Positions 44,047 to 52,913 are shown, counted from the first letter of the stretch. The stretch is 64,000 nt of DNA from DATIRA01 sp964553405 (GCA_964553405.1 CAZKLS010000003.1:11079-75078), one strand, 5' to 3'. Translations and numbers: made by a program. Notes: generated by a model not told the origin, from the sequence alone.

Positions 44047-45900
44047 ATGGCATGGACTCGAAAAGTCTTGCGCGTGAACCTGACGCGCGGCACCGCGACC
44101 GCCGAGCCGCTCAACATGGAGTGGGCCCGGCAGTATCTCGGCCAGCGGGGGCTGGCCTCGAAGTACCTGGTCGAGGAGATCGACCCGCGGTGCGACGCGC
44201 TCGGTCCGGACAACAAGCTGATCCTGGTGACCGGGCCGCTGACCGGCACGATGGCCTCGACCGGCGGCCGCTACTCGGTCGTCTGCAAGAGCCCGCTGAC
44301 CGGCACGATCGCCTGCTCCAACTCCGGCGGCTACATCGGCGCCGAGCTCAAGAACGCCGGCTGGGACATGCTGATATTCGAGGGCAGGTCCCCGCACCCG
44401 GTGTACCTGAACATTCGCGACGACAAGGCGGAGCTGCTGGACGCGGCGGAGGTCTGGGGCAAGTCGGTCTGGGAGGCGGACAAGATCCTGCGCAAGAAGC
44501 ACCACGACCCGAACGTGCGCATCTCCTGCGTGGGGCGCTCGGCGGAAACGGGCTGCCTGTACGCCGGCGTGATCAACGACCTGCATCGCGCGGCCGGCCG
44601 CTCCGGCGTCGGCACGGTGATGGCGTCGAAGAACCTGAAGGCCGTCGTCTGCCGCGGCACCCGGGGCGTCGGCAACATCAAGGACCCGCTGCGCTTCATG
44701 CAGGCCACCGAGACTGCGAAGAAAGTGCTGCGCGATAACGCGGTCACCGGGCAGGGCCTGCCGGCCTACGGCACGCAGGTGCTGATGAACGTGATCAACG
44801 AGGCGGGCGCGATGCCCACCTACAACATGAAGGAGACCCAGTTCCCCGGCGCGCACAAGATATCCGGCGAGGCGATGCACGAGCCGCGCGCGAGCGACGG
44901 CAAGCCCAACCTGACGACCAACGCGGCCTGCTTCGCCTGCACGATCGCCTGCGGGCGCATCTCCACGATCGACCGCGGCCACTACACGATCAAGAACAAG
45001 CCCGAGTACTGGGGCTCCTCGGGCGGCCTGGAGTACGAGGCGGCCTGGGCGCTCGGTTCGGACACGGGCGTGGACGACCTCGACGCGCTGACCTATGCGA
45101 ACTTCATCTGCAACGAGGACGGCTTCGACCCGATCTCGTTCGGTTCCACCGTCGCTGCAGCGATGGAGCTTTACGAGCAGGGCGTGATCACCCGCGAGCA
45201 GACCGGCGGCATCGAGTTCCGCTTCGGTTCCGCCGAGGCGTTGACCGCCGCGGCCGAGATGGTCGCCCGCGGCGAGGGCTTTGGCCGCGACCTCGCGCTG
45301 GGCTCGAAGCGCTTCTGCGCCAAGTACGGCCGGCCGGAGCTCTCGATGACGGTCAAGGGGCAGGAATTCCCGGCCTACGATCCGCGCGCGATCCAGGGCA
45401 TGGGTCTCGCCTACGCGACCTCGAACCGCGGCGCCTGCCACCTGCGCGGCTACACGGTGGCCTCCGAGATCATGGGGATCCCGGAGAAGACCGATCCGCT
45501 GCAGACCGCCGGTAAGCCCGAGCTGGTCAAGGCCTTCCAGGACGCGACCGCGGCGTTCGACTCGGCGGGCATCTGCGTGTTCACCTCGTTCGCCTGGACG
45601 CTCGACGACGTCGCGCCGCAGGTGGATGCGGCCTGCGAAGGTGAATGGACCACCGAGAAGCTGCTCGAGGTCGGCGAGCGCGTCTGGAACCTCGAGCGGC
45701 AGTTCAACCTCGCGGCCGGCCTGACCGGCAAGGACGACACGCTGCCGAAGCGCCTGCTGAAGGACGCGGCCAACGTCGGTCCCGCGAAGGGTCACGTCGC
45801 CGAACTCGACAAGATGCTCCCGCACTACTACGAGATCCGCGGCTGGAACGAGCAGGGTGTGCCGATGCCGGACACGCTGCAGAGACTCGGCCTGGGCTGA
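44047..45900 (+). CDS. aorB: Tungsten-containing aldehyde oxidoreductase catalytic subunit (AorB)
   Basis: A 617-residue member of the aldehyde:ferredoxin oxidoreductase family. The start MAWTRKVLRVNLTRG, the pterin-binding block AAGRSGVGTVMASKNLKAV, and the cluster ligands Cys295, Cys298, Cys302 (CX2CX3C) plus Cys510 match Pyrococcus AOR (288, 291, 295, 494). The enzyme oxidises aldehydes to carboxylic acids at a tungsten-bispterin, and related mesophilic enzymes can run in reverse with strong reductants. It has no signal peptide and is cytoplasmic. It is flanked by AorA- and AorC-like genes, so the acceptor is probably NAD via FAD. AOR is uncommon in aerobic-looking proteobacteria. Confidence 0.93.
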   Translation: MAWTRKVLRVNLTRGTATAEPLNMEWARQYLGQRGLASKYLVEEIDPRCDALGPDNKLILVTGPLTGTMASTGGRYSVVCKSPLTGTIACSNSGGYIGAELKNAGWDMLIFEGRSPHPVYLNIRDDKAELLDAAEVWGKSVWEADKILRKKHHDPNVRISCVGRSAETGCLYAGVINDLHRAAGRSGVGTVMASKNLKAVVCRGTRGVGNIKDPLRFMQATETAKKVLRDNAVTGQGLPAYGTQVLMNVINEAGAMPTYNMKETQFPGAHKISGEAMHEPRASDGKPNLTTNAACFACTIACGRISTIDRGHYTIKNKPEYWGSSGGLEYEAAWALGSDTGVDDLDALTYANFICNEDGFDPISFGSTVAAAMELYEQGVITREQTGGIEFRFGSAEALTAAAEMVARGEGFGRDLALGSKRFCAKYGRPELSMTVKGQEFPAYDPRAIQGMGLAYATSNRGACHLRGYTVASEIMGIPEKTDPLQTAGKPELVKAFQDATAAFDSAGICVFTSFAWTLDDVAPQVDAACEGEWTTEKLLEVGERVWNLERQFNLAAGLTGKDDTLPKRLLKDAANVGPAKGHVAELDKMLPHYYEIRGWNEQGVPMPDTLQRLGLG

Positions 45901-45914
45901 GACGAGGGGATCCG

Positions 45915-47186
45915 ATGCGGCACTTGATCATTGGCGCGGGACCGGCGGGCGTCGTCGCGGCCGAGCACCTGCGCAAGTACGACCCCGACGGGACCGTGAT
46001 GCTGGTCGGCGAGGAGCCCGAGCCGCCGTACTCGCGGATGGCCATTCCTTACCTGCTGATGGACCGGATCGACGAGCGCGGCACCTACCTGCGCAAGGAC
46101 CCGTCGCATTTCGAGCGGCTCGGAATCGAGGTCGTCCGCGATCGCGTCACGGCGGTGGACGCGGCGTCGCGGAGCGTGGCGCTCGCGGGTGGCGGCTCGG
46201 CGGCCTATGACAGGCTGCTGATCGCGAGCGGCGCGAGTCCCGTCGTGCCGCCGATACCCGGGGTGGACAACGAGCGCGTGCATGCCTGCTGGACGCTGGA
46301 GGATGCGCGGAGAATCGCCGCAGGTGCCGGCAAGGGCAGCTCCGCGGTGCTGATCGGCGCCGGCTTCATCGGCTGCATCATCCTCGAGGCGCTCGTCGAG
46401 CGGGGCGTCGACCTGACGGTGGTCGAGCTCGAGGACCGCATGGTCCCGCGAATGCTCAACGAGACGGCCGGGGGCCTGCTCGGTCGCTGGTGTCAGCAGC
46501 GCGGCGTCAGGCTCAGGGTGTCGAGCCGGGTTGCGGCGATCGAGCCTGGCACCGGGGGGCGGCCGCTGCGCGTCGTGGTCGAGGGCGGCGAGAGCATCGG
46601 CGCGGACATCGTCATCCGCGCAACCGGCGTGCACTCCAACATCGGTTTCCTCGCCGGCAGCGGCATCGACACGGATCGCGGCGTGCGCGTCAACGAGTAC
46701 CTCGAAGCCAGCGTGCCCGGCGTCTATGCCGCAGGGGACGTCGCCGAGAGCCACGACTTCTCCACCGGGGCCTACGTGGTGCAGGCGATACAGCCGACCG
46801 CGGTCGAGCACGGCCAGGCTGCGGCACTGTACATGGCGCGCGGACACGGCCATCCGCAGCGCGGCACGCTGAACATGAACGTGCTCGACACGCTCGGCCT
46901 GGTTTCGAGCTCGTTCGCACAATGGATGGGCGTCGACGGGGGTGACAGTGCCGAGCTCGTCGATGCCGACGCATTCCGCTACCTGAACCTCCAGTTCCAG
47001 GACGACGTGCTCATCGGCGCGACGGCGCTGGGCCTGATCGACCACGTGGGCGTGATCCGCGGGCTGATCCAGGGCAGGACGCGGCTGGGATCCTGGAAGA
47101 ACAAGCTGATGGCCGACCCGACGCGCCTGGTGGAGGCCTATCTCGCTTCGACGCTGCCGGTGGGTCGCAACGCCTACGTGATATGA
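45915..47186 (+). CDS. aorC: FAD-dependent NAD(P)H oxidoreductase subunit of aldehyde oxidoreductase (AorC-like)
   Basis: A 423-residue pyridine-nucleotide-disulfide-type flavoprotein. FAD binding: LIIGAGPAGVVAAEHL at the N-terminus and VYAAGDVAE near 275. NAD(P) binding: AVLIGAGFIGCIILEAL. The C-terminal region lacks a rhodanese or redox-active disulfide domain. It follows aorB after 14 bases with GAGGGGA before the ATG. In the Aromatoleum enzyme the AorC subunit lets the complex reduce NAD or use NADH, and I infer the same here. The stop overlaps the MoaD-like gene as ATGA. Confidence 0.87.
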   Translation: MRHLIIGAGPAGVVAAEHLRKYDPDGTVMLVGEEPEPPYSRMAIPYLLMDRIDERGTYLRKDPSHFERLGIEVVRDRVTAVDAASRSVALAGGGSAAYDRLLIASGASPVVPPIPGVDNERVHACWTLEDARRIAAGAGKGSSAVLIGAGFIGCIILEALVERGVDLTVVELEDRMVPRMLNETAGGLLGRWCQQRGVRLRVSSRVAAIEPGTGGRPLRVVVEGGESIGADIVIRATGVHSNIGFLAGSGIDTDRGVRVNEYLEASVPGVYAAGDVAESHDFSTGAYVVQAIQPTAVEHGQAAALYMARGHGHPQRGTLNMNVLDTLGLVSSSFAQWMGVDGGDSAELVDADAFRYLNLQFQDDVLIGATALGLIDHVGVIRGLIQGRTRLGSWKNKLMADPTRLVEAYLASTLPVGRNAYVI

Positions 47187-47434
47187 GAATCACGCTGAAG
47201 CTGTTCGCCTCGCTGGGACAGTTTCTTCCGCCGGGCGCGGCCGCGAACGCGATCGCGGTCGAGGTGCCCGCCGGGGCGACGGCGCACCAGGTTCTCGACC
47301 GGTTCCGGGTGCCCCGCGAGAACGTCCACCTCGTGCTGCTGAACGGCGTCTACCTCGACGCCCGTGCAAGGGACGAGACGCCGCTGCAGGCGGACGACGT
47401 GCTCGCTTCCTGGCCGCCGGTGGCGGGTGGCTGA
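47183..47434 (+). CDS. MoaD/ThiS-family sulfur carrier protein
   Basis: An 83-residue ubiquitin-fold protein ending in the functional Gly-Gly (PPVAGG). FASLGQFLPPG near the start and VLLNGVYLDARARDETPLQADDV (23 residues, NG loop and acidic turn) match MoaD-like carriers. The terminal glycine would be adenylated by the MoeB-like protein encoded 4 kb upstream and then thiocarboxylated to supply the dithiolene sulfur of the pterin cofactor. It overlaps aorC by 4 bases and the next gene by 8, so it is made with the enzyme. Confidence 0.88.
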   Translation: MRITLKLFASLGQFLPPGAAANAIAVEVPAGATAHQVLDRFRVPRENVHLVLLNGVYLDARARDETPLQADDVLASWPPVAGG

Positions 47435-47747
47435 GCACGACCCGGCAGACGACCGCGCGGAGCCGGGCCGTGTCGTCAAGGACATGGCGATCACCCACGC
47501 GGATTTCTTCCGCACGCTCGCCCCATTGCTGCAAGGCGTCCGGCACGAGGTCTCGCGGCAGGGCGTGACGATCTGGCCCGGCGAGGGACGCATCGCGATA
47601 CGGCTGGGCCCCGAGGGCACTCGCGCGCTCGGGAATTTCCGCCTGCCGCGAACGAGCGTCGAACTGACCTTCCACGACTGCCCGCCCGACGCGATCGCGG
47701 AGTTCATCGCCCGCTTCGACCTGCGGTTCCGCCGTGGCGGCGGCTGA
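47427..47747 (+). CDS. Uncharacterised small protein of the aor operon
   Basis: A 106-residue protein I cannot assign to a family. The GTG start lies inside the end of the MoaD-like gene (8-base overlap), and an ATG at 47484 is an alternative that would give 87 residues (MAITHADFFRTLAPLLQGV). The core is alpha-beta: VTIWPGEGRIAIRLG, then LGNFRLPRTSVELTFHDCPP, then a helix and a basic, glycine-rich end RFRRGGG. No cysteine motif or membrane segment is present. Its position as last gene after aorABC and moaD suggests a maturation or insertion role for the tungsten cofactor. Confidence 0.65.
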   Translation: MAEHDPADDRAEPGRVVKDMAITHADFFRTLAPLLQGVRHEVSRQGVTIWPGEGRIAIRLGPEGTRALGNFRLPRTSVELTFHDCPPDAIAEFIARFDLRFRRGGG

Positions 47748-47758
47748 TCAGGCGGCCC

Positions 47759-48205
47759 TCAGTCCTGCTGCAGCCTGAGCGACGCGGAATTGATGCAGTA
47801 GCGCAGGCCGCCCGGCGCCGGCCCGTCCGGGAAGACGTGGCCGAGGTGTGCGTCGCAGACGTTGCAGATGACCTCGATGCGGTGCATCCCGTACGAGCGG
47901 TCCTCTTCGTACTTGACCGCGTCCGGTGCCACGGGCTCGGTGAAGCTCGGCCAGCCGCTGCCGGACTCGAACTTGACGGCCGAATCGAACAACGGCGTGC
48001 CGCAGCAACCGCAGCCGTACCGCCCCGGCGCGTGGCTGTGGCAGTACTCGCCGGCGAACGATCGCTCCGTGCCGCTCTGCCGCATCACGCGAAACTGCTC
48101 CTCGCTCAGCAGCTGGCGCCACTCGTCCGCGGATTTCTCGACCCGGCGGCGGGGCGGGGGACTGCCCTCGCGGGCAAAGCGGACGACGTCGTCCCATCTG
48201 AGCAT
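47759..48205 (-). CDS. msrB: Peptide-methionine (R)-S-oxide reductase MsrB
   Basis: A 148-residue methionine-R-sulfoxide reductase that repairs oxidised proteins. The catalytic Cys137 is in GLRYCINS. Zinc ligands are Cys65/Cys68 in YGCGCCGT and Cys114/Cys117 in CNVC, and ESGSGWPSF and HLGHVFPDGP complete the family signature. There is no signal peptide. GGGAGG stands 6 bases before the chosen ATG; the ATG two codons earlier directly abuts it. It ends 11 bases from the aor operon on the opposite strand. Confidence 0.93.
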   Translation of the reverse strand: MLRWDDVVRFAREGSPPPRRRVEKSADEWRQLLSEEQFRVMRQSGTERSFAGEYCHSHAPGRYGCGCCGTPLFDSAVKFESGSGWPSFTEPVAPDAVKYEEDRSYGMHRIEVICNVCDAHLGHVFPDGPAPGGLRYCINSASLRLQQD

Positions 48206-48289
48206 GCGCATCCTCCCGGAGAAATGCCGGAGGGCGCCTGGCGGCGCCCTCCGCGGTCTCAAAGATCGTCAGACCTCGGCGTCGGTCGT

Positions 48290-49513
48290 TCAGCGCCCGA
48301 ACTCGAGCGTTGCTGCTACGGACGCATGATCCGACGGCCACAGGCCCCGGCCCGGAGGCGGCGTCTTGTCGGAAACCGACTCGCCGAGCAGACGGGCCTG
48401 CTTGACCTTGGCAGGAGCCTGCAGCGAGAAGATCAGGTCGATCCGCTCGTAGTGCTCCGACTTGTGGTTGCTCAGGTCGTCGTACTGGCAGCAGCTGAAG
48501 CCGACCAGCGGCGCGCCCTGGCCTTTTGCGCTGCCCGGGCGCCGCGTCCAGGCGTCGGTGAAGCCGGACAGGCTCATCTGCATGTACGGAGGCAGCCCGA
48601 GGTATCCGGGCAATGGCGGGGGCACCGGCACGGCCTGGTCGCGCGGGTCCGAGTTGAAGTCACCGACGACCAGGACCTGCTCGAGCGGTACGACGAAATC
48701 GCCGTAGGCCTGCAGCGTGCCGAGCAGTTCCGCCGTCTGGGCGGCCTGGAAGAACCGGCCGCTGGGTCCGAAGGACCCGAGTCGCGTCTCGAGGTGCGTG
48801 TTGACGAAGCGGTAGGGCACGCCGTCGACGATCGCGTCGACGCCGACGAAGCCGCGCTCGAACCGGATCGTCACCGGCATGCCAGCGATCACCAGCACCG
48901 CCTCGGCCGCCGCCTGGTAATTGCAGCCGTCCTCGGACGGCAGCACGCAGGCCAGCGGGGCGAGCGCGGCGAAGTTGGTGACGGAATGCTGCACGCCGGT
49001 CCGTGCCAGGATCACGTCGCGATCGACGACGCCGACGTAGATCATCGTGCCGTCATAAGGCACCGGGATGCCCGGCAGCCCGAGTCCGAGGCTGTCCGGC
49101 AGGTTCAGGTTGACGACGGTCGCCGCTTCCTCGTATTCGCCCCCGAGCGCGGCCAGCGTGTCGAGCAGCTGGTCGGTGAACGCGCCCGAGATTTCCGGGT
49201 TTTCACAACCCTTGAGGTCGAGCGGGTTCGTGTCCACGCAGCTGAACTCGTACACCTCCTGCAGTCCGACCAGGGCCGGGCCGCGCTGCTCGATCAGGGC
49301 GGCGAGCGCCTGCACGCGCTCGGTGGGCAGGCTCGCGGCACGGTTGCGCAGCGCGTCGATCACTGCCGAGTTGAAATCGGGTTCGGTCACCAGGCCGATC
49401 AGGTCGGTACCCACGTACTGGTTCTGCGTCATCACATCGATGTCGCCGGCACCGGCCGGCGAGAGCATCGCGAGCATCCCGACACCCGCGATGGAAACCA
49501 TCAGACGTCTCAT
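48290..49513 (-). CDS. Secreted endonuclease/exonuclease/phosphatase-family protein
   Basis: A 407-residue exported protein with a signal peptide (LMVSIAGVGMLAMLSPAGA). The catalytic-core motifs of the EEP superfamily are present in order: TQNQYVGTD, GLQEVYEF with the metal-binding Glu, VNTHLET, VVGDFNSDP, and WPSDHASVAATL at the end with the catalytic His. EEP enzymes cut nucleic acids or phosphoesters such as sphingomyelin or inositol phosphates; this sequence does not decide between them. Two Cys pairs may form disulfides. GGGAG lies 7 bases before the ATG. It is 84 bp upstream of msrB on the same strand. Confidence 0.85.
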   Translation of the reverse strand: MRRLMVSIAGVGMLAMLSPAGAGDIDVMTQNQYVGTDLIGLVTEPDFNSAVIDALRNRAASLPTERVQALAALIEQRGPALVGLQEVYEFSCVDTNPLDLKGCENPEISGAFTDQLLDTLAALGGEYEEAATVVNLNLPDSLGLGLPGIPVPYDGTMIYVGVVDRDVILARTGVQHSVTNFAALAPLACVLPSEDGCNYQAAAEAVLVIAGMPVTIRFERGFVGVDAIVDGVPYRFVNTHLETRLGSFGPSGRFFQAAQTAELLGTLQAYGDFVVPLEQVLVVGDFNSDPRDQAVPVPPPLPGYLGLPPYMQMSLSGFTDAWTRRPGSAKGQGAPLVGFSCCQYDDLSNHKSEHYERIDLIFSLQAPAKVKQARLLGESVSDKTPPPGRGLWPSDHASVAATLEFGR

Positions 49514-49660
49514 GCGATTTCTCCCCGGGGATACGGCAGGCCGCGGCTCACGCGCCGTCCCCCGCTTGCTCTTCTGAGTTCACGCCCGCCGCGAGTTTCT
49601 ACCGGTCAGCGGCTCGGGCAATCCGCGACCTTTGGCGTGCAGTGTCTCGCAGAAACGGCT

Positions 49661-49686
49661 CGCGGAACATAGGTGCTTGTTCCGCG
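49661..49686. terminator. Hairpin in the 205-bp gap after the saccharopine-dehydrogenase-like gene
   Basis: CGCGGAAC and GTTCCGCG form a perfect 8-bp stem around a 10-base loop and can extend by CTC/GAG past one bulged base. It lies 33-58 bases past the stop of the minus-strand gene. The following T-content is low, so it is only a possible terminator. Confidence 0.35.
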
Positions 49687-49718
49687 CGAGCTGCGGCCAC
49701 CGGTTTGACATAAGCGAT

Positions 49719-50954
49719 TCAGGCATCCAGCAGTTCGAAGCTGATGCCGGCGTGACGGACCAGACGCTCGGTGAGCCGCTCGCCGAAGATCGTTGCAGGC
49801 GTCCAGAACCCGCCCGGCGTGTCTTTTCTCGGCGAGTCCAGCGCGAGGCAAGCGGCCGCCTGGCCCAGCATTTTCGCGGTCGAGCCGTAGCCGGGATCCC
49901 GGTCGCCGGTGACCCGGGCCCGCAGCGTCTGGCCGTCCGCGGTCCGTCCGAAGAAACGCAGGTCGTAGCCGCCTTTCGCCTGCTGCTCCTCGCTGGGTCC
50001 CTCGCCTGGTTCCGGCAGCACGAACCGGCCGAGCATGGCACGCAGCGGCGCCAGGGAGCCCGCCGCCATTACGCCCGCGATTCCGGCAGCCAGTCCGGTC
50101 GCTCCCAGCCGGCCCTTCAGGCCGGGACCGGTCAGTACCGCCTCGTCGTACCGGAAGTTCTTGCCGTAGGCGTGCTTCGACAGCGCGTTGCTGCGGTGGA
50201 CGATCCGCGTGTTTATCGCTGCCATCACGAACGGGGCCACCCAGGACTGGAAGTCCGCGTCGAACTCCGGCAGCGAGACCTGTGATTGACGCACGCCGGG
50301 AGCGTGGGTCTTCGGGCAGAGCGAATACGGATTCGCGAGCTCCTTGCGCAGCTTCGGGTCCGCAGCAGCTTCCTTCAGCACGTTCATCAGGCTCGCGACC
50401 GTGCCGCCTGAGAAGCCGCCCTTCGCCGACCTGACGCGCATCTTCACGGTCGTGCAAGGCTTGCCGTAGCGTTCCAGGCTGGCCTGCTGCAGGAAGTGCA
50501 CGCCGAGATCCGACGGAATCGAATCGAAGCCGCAGCAGTGCACGATCCGCGCTCCGGACTTCTTCGCGCGGGGTTCGTAGCTGCGGATCATGCGGCGGAT
50601 CCACTGCACCTCGCCGGTCAGGTCACAGTAGTCGGTGCCGGTTTCGGCGCAGACCTTGACCAGCGGCTCGCCATACAGCGCGTAGGGCCCGACGGTCGAG
50701 ACGACGACGCGCGCCCCGGCGCAGAGCTTCCGCAGCGAATCCTCGTCCGCGGCATCTGCCACCAGTAGCGGCAGTCGCGCTGCTCTGCGGCCGAGCGCGC
50801 TGCGCACCTGCTCGAGCTTCTCGATCGAGCGACCGGCCATCGCCCAGCTGGGGCTGCCGTCGGCGCCGAACTGCTCGAGCAGGTACCGGCAGAGAATCTG
50901 GCCGACGAAGCTGGTCGCGCCGAACACGACGATGTCATGGCGTCTGGTGGTCAT
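49719..50954 (-). CDS. Saccharopine-dehydrogenase-like NAD(P)-binding protein (trans-acting enoyl reductase type)
   Basis: A 411-residue oxidoreductase with an N-terminal Rossmann fold (IVVFGATSFVGQILCRYL) and the GPYALYGEPLVKVCAETGTDY block plus DLTGEVQWIRRM. It belongs to the saccharopine dehydrogenase NADP-binding group, whose members include mycobacterial trans-acting enoyl reductases and uncharacterised lipid enzymes. The later segment with CCGFDSIPSDLGV is typical of this subgroup. Substrate unknown. AGGAG lies 8 bases before the ATG. It is last in a same-strand group with MAPEG, SDR and SRPBCC genes, which could modify a lipophilic compound. Confidence 0.85.
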   Translation of the reverse strand: MTTRRHDIVVFGATSFVGQILCRYLLEQFGADGSPSWAMAGRSIEKLEQVRSALGRRAARLPLLVADAADEDSLRKLCAGARVVVSTVGPYALYGEPLVKVCAETGTDYCDLTGEVQWIRRMIRSYEPRAKKSGARIVHCCGFDSIPSDLGVHFLQQASLERYGKPCTTVKMRVRSAKGGFSGGTVASLMNVLKEAAADPKLRKELANPYSLCPKTHAPGVRQSQVSLPEFDADFQSWVAPFVMAAINTRIVHRSNALSKHAYGKNFRYDEAVLTGPGLKGRLGATGLAAGIAGVMAAGSLAPLRAMLGRFVLPEPGEGPSEEQQAKGGYDLRFFGRTADGQTLRARVTGDRDPGYGSTAKMLGQAAACLALDSPRKDTPGGFWTPATIFGERLTERLVRHAGISFELLDA

Positions 50955-50996
50955 CCGATCGTCTCCTGCCTCTGCCAGGTCCAGTGACGCCGCCGG

Positions 50997-51425
50997 TCAG
51001 CCGAGGACGCGCAGCAGCTGCTTCGCTGCGAGGACCATCAGCACGACCGTCGCGAGCGCGAAGATCGAGAAACGCACGATCACCCTGTTGAAGGTCGCCT
51101 GCACCAGCGAGTGCAGCACGCGCAGGATCACATAGGCCCATGCGAGCCTGAGCGCGGTGGCGTCGCCGCCGCCGGTGAGCGCGGCGAAGAACATCAGTGC
51201 ATAGAAGATCGTCGGCTGCTCGTGCAGGTGGTTGTAGTTGTCCGCGACGGCACGGACGGAGGACGGGATGCGGTGGGCCCAGGTGCCCGGATGCGCGGCG
51301 TCCTGGGGCTCGACGCCGGCCTTGTTCATGGCCGGGATGCGCGTCGCGTACATCCAGACCCACATGATCAGCGTCCAGGTCACCAGGACCAGCACCGGCG
51401 TGAGGAACTGCGTCGTCGTAGGCAT
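50997..51425 (-). CDS. MAPEG-family membrane protein
   Basis: A 142-residue four-helix membrane protein of the MAPEG family (eicosanoid and glutathione metabolism). The start TQFLTPVLVLVTWTLIMWVW, the NYNHLHEQPTIFYALMFF block and a final basic/aromatic helix pair are recognisable. Bacterial MAPEG proteins include glutathione transferases and many members without known activity. It lies 42 bp upstream of the saccharopine-dehydrogenase-like gene. Confidence 0.88.
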   Translation of the reverse strand: MPTTTQFLTPVLVLVTWTLIMWVWMYATRIPAMNKAGVEPQDAAHPGTWAHRIPSSVRAVADNYNHLHEQPTIFYALMFFAALTGGGDATALRLAWAYVILRVLHSLVQATFNRVIVRFSIFALATVVLMVLAAKQLLRVLG

Positions 51426-51502
51426 CGGGATCTCCGTCGTGAAGACCGGAGGCTACCAGTCGTGGTGCCCGCGCGGCCAGCACGGCTGGCGGGTCGCCGG
51501 GT

Positions 51503-52321
51503 TCAGACCCGGTAGTGGGACATCAGCAGCTTCTCGAACCAGGCGTCCGGGATCATCCACCGCAGGCGGGTCAGCAGCGTCTGCGACCTGAGCCCGACCA
51601 GATACCGGGGATCCACGCAGCGCCGGTCGACGAGTCCGGCGACGAGCTCGGCCAGCATGCGCGGGTCGGCTCCCTGCCGCTCGTCCTCGCCGGCGACTTC
51701 GAGCGCCGAACGCAGCCTTGCTGAGTACGGGGAATCCGGTTTCCCCGCGGCCTCCGCAAGCTCGCGATGCGCGGTGAACTCGGTGCGGAAGTCACCCGGT
51801 TCGACCAGCGTGACCCGGATGCCGGACGGTGCGAGCTCCATGCGCATGGACTCCGTCAGCGCCGCCAGCGCATGCTTGCTGGCCGCATAGAACCCCTCGA
51901 ACGGCAGCGAGAAGCGACCGGCGATCGAGCCGATGTTGATGACCAGGCCGTCGCGCTGCCGACGCATCACCGGCAGCACGTGACGGCACACCCGGTGCAC
52001 GCCGAAGAAGTTCGTCTCGAACTGGCCGAGCGCTTCCGGACCGCTCGTTTCCTCGATCGAGCCCATGATCCCGAAGCCCGCGTTGTTGACCAGCACGTCG
52101 ATCCGGCCGTGCTGCTCGAGCACGAAGTCCACGGCCGATCGGACCGACGATTCCTCGCGGACATCCATCCTGATCAACGCAGGTCGTCGTTCTCCGGCGG
52201 GTTCGCCGCGCTCAGCTGCGCTGCGACTGGTGCCGTAGACCTGCAGGCCACGTTCGGCCATCAGCTGCGCGCAGGCGCGGCCGAAGCCGGAGGAGGCCCC
52301 GGTGACCAGCGCGACTTTCAA
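51503..52321 (-). CDS. Short-chain dehydrogenase/reductase (SDR)
   Basis: A 272-residue classical SDR. The cofactor motif is TGASSGFGRACA, the NNAG motif and the catalytic Ser (INIGSIAGRFSLPFEGFYAASK, Tyr and Lys in YAASK) are present, and VEPGDFRTEF follows. The Arg-rich region after strand 2 (TSRSAAERGEPAGERR) suggests NADP. It converts an alcohol and a ketone into each other; substrate unknown. Its neighbours (SRPBCC upstream, MAPEG downstream) suggest a hydrophobic substrate. Confidence 0.92.
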   Translation of the reverse strand: MKVALVTGASSGFGRACAQLMAERGLQVYGTSRSAAERGEPAGERRPALIRMDVREESSVRSAVDFVLEQHGRIDVLVNNAGFGIMGSIEETSGPEALGQFETNFFGVHRVCRHVLPVMRRQRDGLVINIGSIAGRFSLPFEGFYAASKHALAALTESMRMELAPSGIRVTLVEPGDFRTEFTAHRELAEAAGKPDSPYSARLRSALEVAGEDERQGADPRMLAELVAGLVDRRCVDPRYLVGLRSQTLLTRLRWMIPDAWFEKLLMSHYRV

Positions 52322-52388
52322 GCCGCTGCACCGGGCGGTGAGGCTGCGCGCAGCGCCGGCTGCGGCTGGCGCGGGAGATCGGGCTCAC

Positions 52389-52913
52389 TCATGGCCGGGC
52401 CTGCGAAGCATGCAGCGCGAATGCCGCGAACTGCGCTCCGATCACCTCGTCCACGACCCGGGCGAACTGCCCGAGACCTGCGTGGTCGTCGCCGCTGACC
52501 CGGTAGCTGACGGTCGCCCGGGAGCCGTCCCCGGTGGCGGAGAGGCTGACGGTCAGCACGCCGGTGAGCGCGAATTCCTGTAACGGCCCGAGCGAGCCCC
52601 GCAGCCGCAGCAGCTTGCCGGGACGCGCCATCACGACCCGGGCGTGCTCGGCACTGCCCTCGGGCCAGCGCTCGCAGAAGCAGCCGCCGGCCTCCGGTGT
52701 GAGGCCCAGGTTCGTGCGGCTGCCCGACCAGGTGTGATCCTCGGGCCACCAGCGCTCCGGATGGACGAGCGCGGCCCAGGCCCGCTCCGGCGACGCGGTG
52801 ATCGCGTACTCGTGCTGCACCAGGAATCCGTCGTCTCCCGCGTATTCGAGCTCCGCCCGGGCAGGGCTCGCGGCGAGTATCGCCACTGCTGCCAGTGTTG
52901 CCGTCCGGATCAT
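52389..52913 (-). CDS. Exported SRPBCC-fold protein
   Basis: A 174-residue protein with a signal peptide (TLAAVAILAASPARA) followed by a START/Bet v1-like domain. YAITASPERAWAALVHPERWW is the typical first strand and helix, and the domain ends with a long helix (FARVVDEVIGAQFAAFALH). Such domains bind hydrophobic ligands. No enzyme motif is seen. It begins the minus-strand group with SDR, MAPEG and the saccharopine-dehydrogenase-like genes and is divergent from the AAA ATPase gene by 103 bp. Confidence 0.83.
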   Translation of the reverse strand: MIRTATLAAVAILAASPARAELEYAGDDGFLVQHEYAITASPERAWAALVHPERWWPEDHTWSGSRTNLGLTPEAGGCFCERWPEGSAEHARVVMARPGKLLRLRGSLGPLQEFALTGVLTVSLSATGDGSRATVSYRVSGDDHAGLGQFARVVDEVIGAQFAAFALHASQARP

